A DNA stretch of 42,029 nt. Origin: Promethearchaeota archaeon (GTDB lineage Archaea; Asgardarchaeota; Lokiarchaeia; Sigyniarchaeales; SOKP01). A program made the position numbers and the translations under genes. The first letter of the stretch is position 1; each line of letters opens with the position of its first letter. The notes under the pieces are model-generated. The model saw nothing but the letters and a program-made list of their open reading frames with translations, had not been told where the DNA came from and searched no databases. The stretch lies in contig JAHLWP010000037.1 of NCBI GenBank assembly GCA_019057865.1, positions 1 to 42,029 of the forward strand, written 5' to 3'. Positions 41,201-42,029 of this stretch are shown here, piece after piece.

Positions 41201-42029
41201 ATAATCAAACTCTTCTGGCTCTATCTCTGCTTCTTCTGATGTATCATTGACATCTTCCCCTTGTGCATCACCAGAAAGTATTTCCTCAATATGCTCTTCC
41301 TTCTGATCTTCTGTAATTTCTTTTTCTTGTTCCTCTAATTCTTGGGCCTCTTCCTTTTCTTCTTTATTACTATTTCTTTCTTTAATTTCCCTATAAGCTT
41401 GCTCAGCATTAAAGGCGGTATTATCATTTTCCTCTTCAGAATAGCCTAACTTCTCATCATATTCTTTCAGCATGCGTCCTAATTCTTCCATATCCCTAAC
41501 AAATTTTATCTCTTCGGTATCAATAATAGGATCTTGGTTATTTTCGTATTCTTCTGGATCTATTTCTATTGCTTCTTCCTCATTCTCTAGGTACTCCTCT
41601 TCCTCCTCAGTATATTCCTCACTTTCAGCTTGAAGTTCTTCCTGATTTTCTCCTTCTATTTCAGGATTTTCATGCATTAATACAATACTTTGAGAGCCGA
41701 TATTTTCATATTCTTCTTCCGCCTCATTAAATTGTTCATCAAACTCCTTATCAAGCTCCTCATCTGTTAATTCTTCCATTTCATGAAATCCACTATTAAA
41801 ATCCTCATCAGTCTCATCTGTTAATTCTTCCATTTCATGAAATCCTCCATTAAAATCCTCATCAGTCTCATCTGTTAATTCTTCCATTTCATGAAATCCA
41901 CTATTAAAATCCTCATCAGTCTCATCTGTTAATTCTTCCATTTCATGAAATCCTCCATTAAAATCCTCATCAGTCTCATCTGTTAATTCTTCCATTTCAT
42001 GAAATCCACTATTAAAATCCTCATCAGTC
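38282..42029 (-). CDS. Giant acidic repeat protein with zinc knuckles and Vsr-like nuclease domain (5' partial)
   Basis: The frame is open to the window edge, so the N-terminus is missing; at least 1,240 residues are present. From the N-terminal side: 18-residue tandem repeats MEELTDETDEDFNxGFHE, then about 500 residues of Glu-rich coiled coil, a helical region, and a C-terminal cysteine-rich part. That part has five zinc knuckles of the type CxxxHxF/W...CxxC (for example CEKGHQW...WCSEC). Between the first and second is a nuclease-like module, ELDGYNKELGLAFEYQGIQH with a later Lys/Cys helix and VILIQIL. This is similar to Vsr-like/PD-(D/E)XK endonucleases seen with zinc ribbons. It is convergent with smc, 22 bases apart. 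Its role is unknown. Confidence 0.72.
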   Translation of the reverse strand, partial: TDEDFNSGFHEMEELTDETDEDFNGGFHEMEELTDETDEDFNSGFHEMEELTDETDEDFNGGFHEMEELTDETDEDFNSGFHEMEELTDEELDKEFDEQFNEAEEEYENIGSQSIVLMHENPEIEGENQEELQAESEEYTEEEEEYLENEEEAIEIDPEEYENNQDPIIDTEEIKFVRDMEELGRMLKEYDEKLGYSEEENDNTAFNAEQAYREIKERNSNKEEKEEAQELEEQEKEITEDQKEEHIEEILSGDAQGEDVNDTSEEAEIEPEEFDYLWEKYEQYEQEGKNSEEISNLMHEAEETYKLLKNVEKLYEQQEKEKLKLIDHEDEEDDDDVREEIDRVDAIEYFLNTEEKLHQQGKPQEEIDEQVEEIAKDFFLSEIEEKQQNEQEKDMTEELRIKQAEIDEINSDLKESEQIKQISVYSNNENRNIYQEVEKKEAEEEINTELNDIEMDDVEPYQERINESIEKKNKLESKEAEEEEYKKLQQLYRQETSKRSIYAGRETKGFSQWLEQQELKTKELEEKEEKEREEEWQRTLKHWIEGSIEEDLSSELKVILKEIIQNFRNYEDLEELYKKYEKGELTKKVRDEFNSIINKLRNIDPIHLHLYLNISGFKAYFQDRHWWNPALVSEIKYKFLRHLSNKYEVLKKKFKSYKELYKSKKFTSELFEEFLQYTHKIELIKDLINEFNKFGCWIKSLRPTKTFINFMKKKRKLLENVSQNNSSNTIKNQVEILSTYITLIMKIRDNDLLTRAIRNLILKNKGKFNAYDIQEWLLISDTSARNQLKRMFPKEKYQKYIRTQKYVTIKTIEEIAEKKGGKCHTKNIKNAKSKIHLECAEGHHFDTTYNSVVYSNTWCPDCHIYVSETICRQFFKRIFKRPFPKSYPPWLVNEKGNQMELDGYNKELGLAFEYQGIQHRKKTFNMTNEDLQNIKNEDALKLKLCWENNVILIQILDDKIVPYDEIQDYIIQEYERKTGKALENIPKYDYKEFTIYENKYAKKFRACVEKKGGTLLTPYFSAKKEVTLMCEKGHQWTTTPDSIYKDNWCSECAGNTKGTTEEFRKIGKKFNCDLLNEYVNAKTPLRYICQKGHKFKRTPYWLKRTYEEITEICPKCQMELFAEKFQQIVSDKGGYLLTPYKGRFKPIKIKCENNHEWNTTPAVVYQGSWCKICADKNHPNRTRQKTAKLEFYEMVKSLKYTLFSDYENNTKKVYMQCQNQHEFTMTPKYFKRLVNQKVEPCSKCRKNK
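41761..42029 (-). repeat. 54-bp in-frame tandem repeat (108-bp higher-order unit)
   Basis: Almost five copies of a 54-bp unit at 41761, 41815, 41869, 41923 and 41977 run to the end of the window. Units alternate strictly between an Asn-Ser-Gly and an Asn-Gly-Gly version that otherwise appear identical, so the duplicating unit is 108 bp. It encodes 18 acidic residues. The sequence ends inside the array, so the copy number is not known and the window edge may be an assembly break. Confidence 0.95.

Noticed and set aside
1..42029. CRISPR arrays, insertion sequences or integrase attachment sites.
   Set aside because: No repeat-spacer pattern, transposase or integrase gene was found; the only tandem array is coding (41761-42029).

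Overview
The window reads as a piece of an Asgard archaeal chromosome, most like the Lokiarchaeia / Promethearchaeota group. It is very AT-rich, with AGA as the preferred arginine codon. Archaeal markers are archaeosine tRNA-guanine transglycosylase, Trm5, Pop5/Rpp30 of RNase P, ribosomal protein L15e, DUF371, a DUF2095-like protein, PyrI, TrpB2 and a divergent Orc1/Cdc6. Asgard-type eukaryotic-signature genes are also present: a Rag-like GTPase with a C-terminal domain, a Roadblock/LC7 protein and a longin-like/winged-helix protein. The species is inferred from gene content; no rRNA is present.

Layout. 1-4500: tRNA-Ile, then a + strand RNA-modification and ribosome-biogenesis run (Fap7-like kinase, tgtA, DUF371, trm5, zinc ribbon), ending at a minus-strand tRNA-Arg(UCU) with a 30-nt insertion in its D-arm. 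4755-11813: a RecB/Cas4-fold nuclease, a small membrane protein, two very large translationally coupled helical proteins of unknown function on the minus strand, and divergently a coiled-coil protein plus a Roadblock protein. 11814-13598: a 16-residue Trp-rich leader ORF in a foldable RNA element, followed by trpB2. 13709-17882: a dolichol/phytol-kinase-like membrane enzyme, pyrI, a membrane protein and the ribosome-rescue factor RqcH/NEMF. 17874-22023 (minus): a GDPD operon with two membrane/surface proteins, then an RNase P operon (Rpp30, Pop5, two unknown proteins). 22151-26554 (+): a DUF39-ferredoxin homocysteine-synthesis fusion, a VOC protein, a TPP enzyme and an SDR. 26609-29474: L15e, a DUF2095-like gene, a candidate C/D box sRNA, and a winged-helix/longin-like pair. 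29675-38259: a HAD phosphatase, a nitrilase-like amidase, the Rag-like GTPase, an Orc1/Cdc6 paralogue with broken ATPase motifs, and a 1481-residue SMC with no recognisable hinge. 38282-42029 (minus, runs off the window): a giant acidic protein with 54-bp tandem repeats at its N-terminal side and five zinc knuckles plus a Vsr-like nuclease domain at its C-terminus.

The most striking observation is the leader peptide MATGNYYFWQWPWSWL (four Trp codons in 16). It overlaps nested inverted repeats, precedes a U-rich tract and lies 160 bp upstream of tryptophan synthase beta. This is the architecture of ribosome-mediated trp attenuation, which I do not know to be described in Archaea. Other leads are the D-arm insertion in tRNA-Arg, two genes whose Shine-Dalgarno spacing and homology point to AUA start codons, the C/D sRNA, and the hinge-less SMC.
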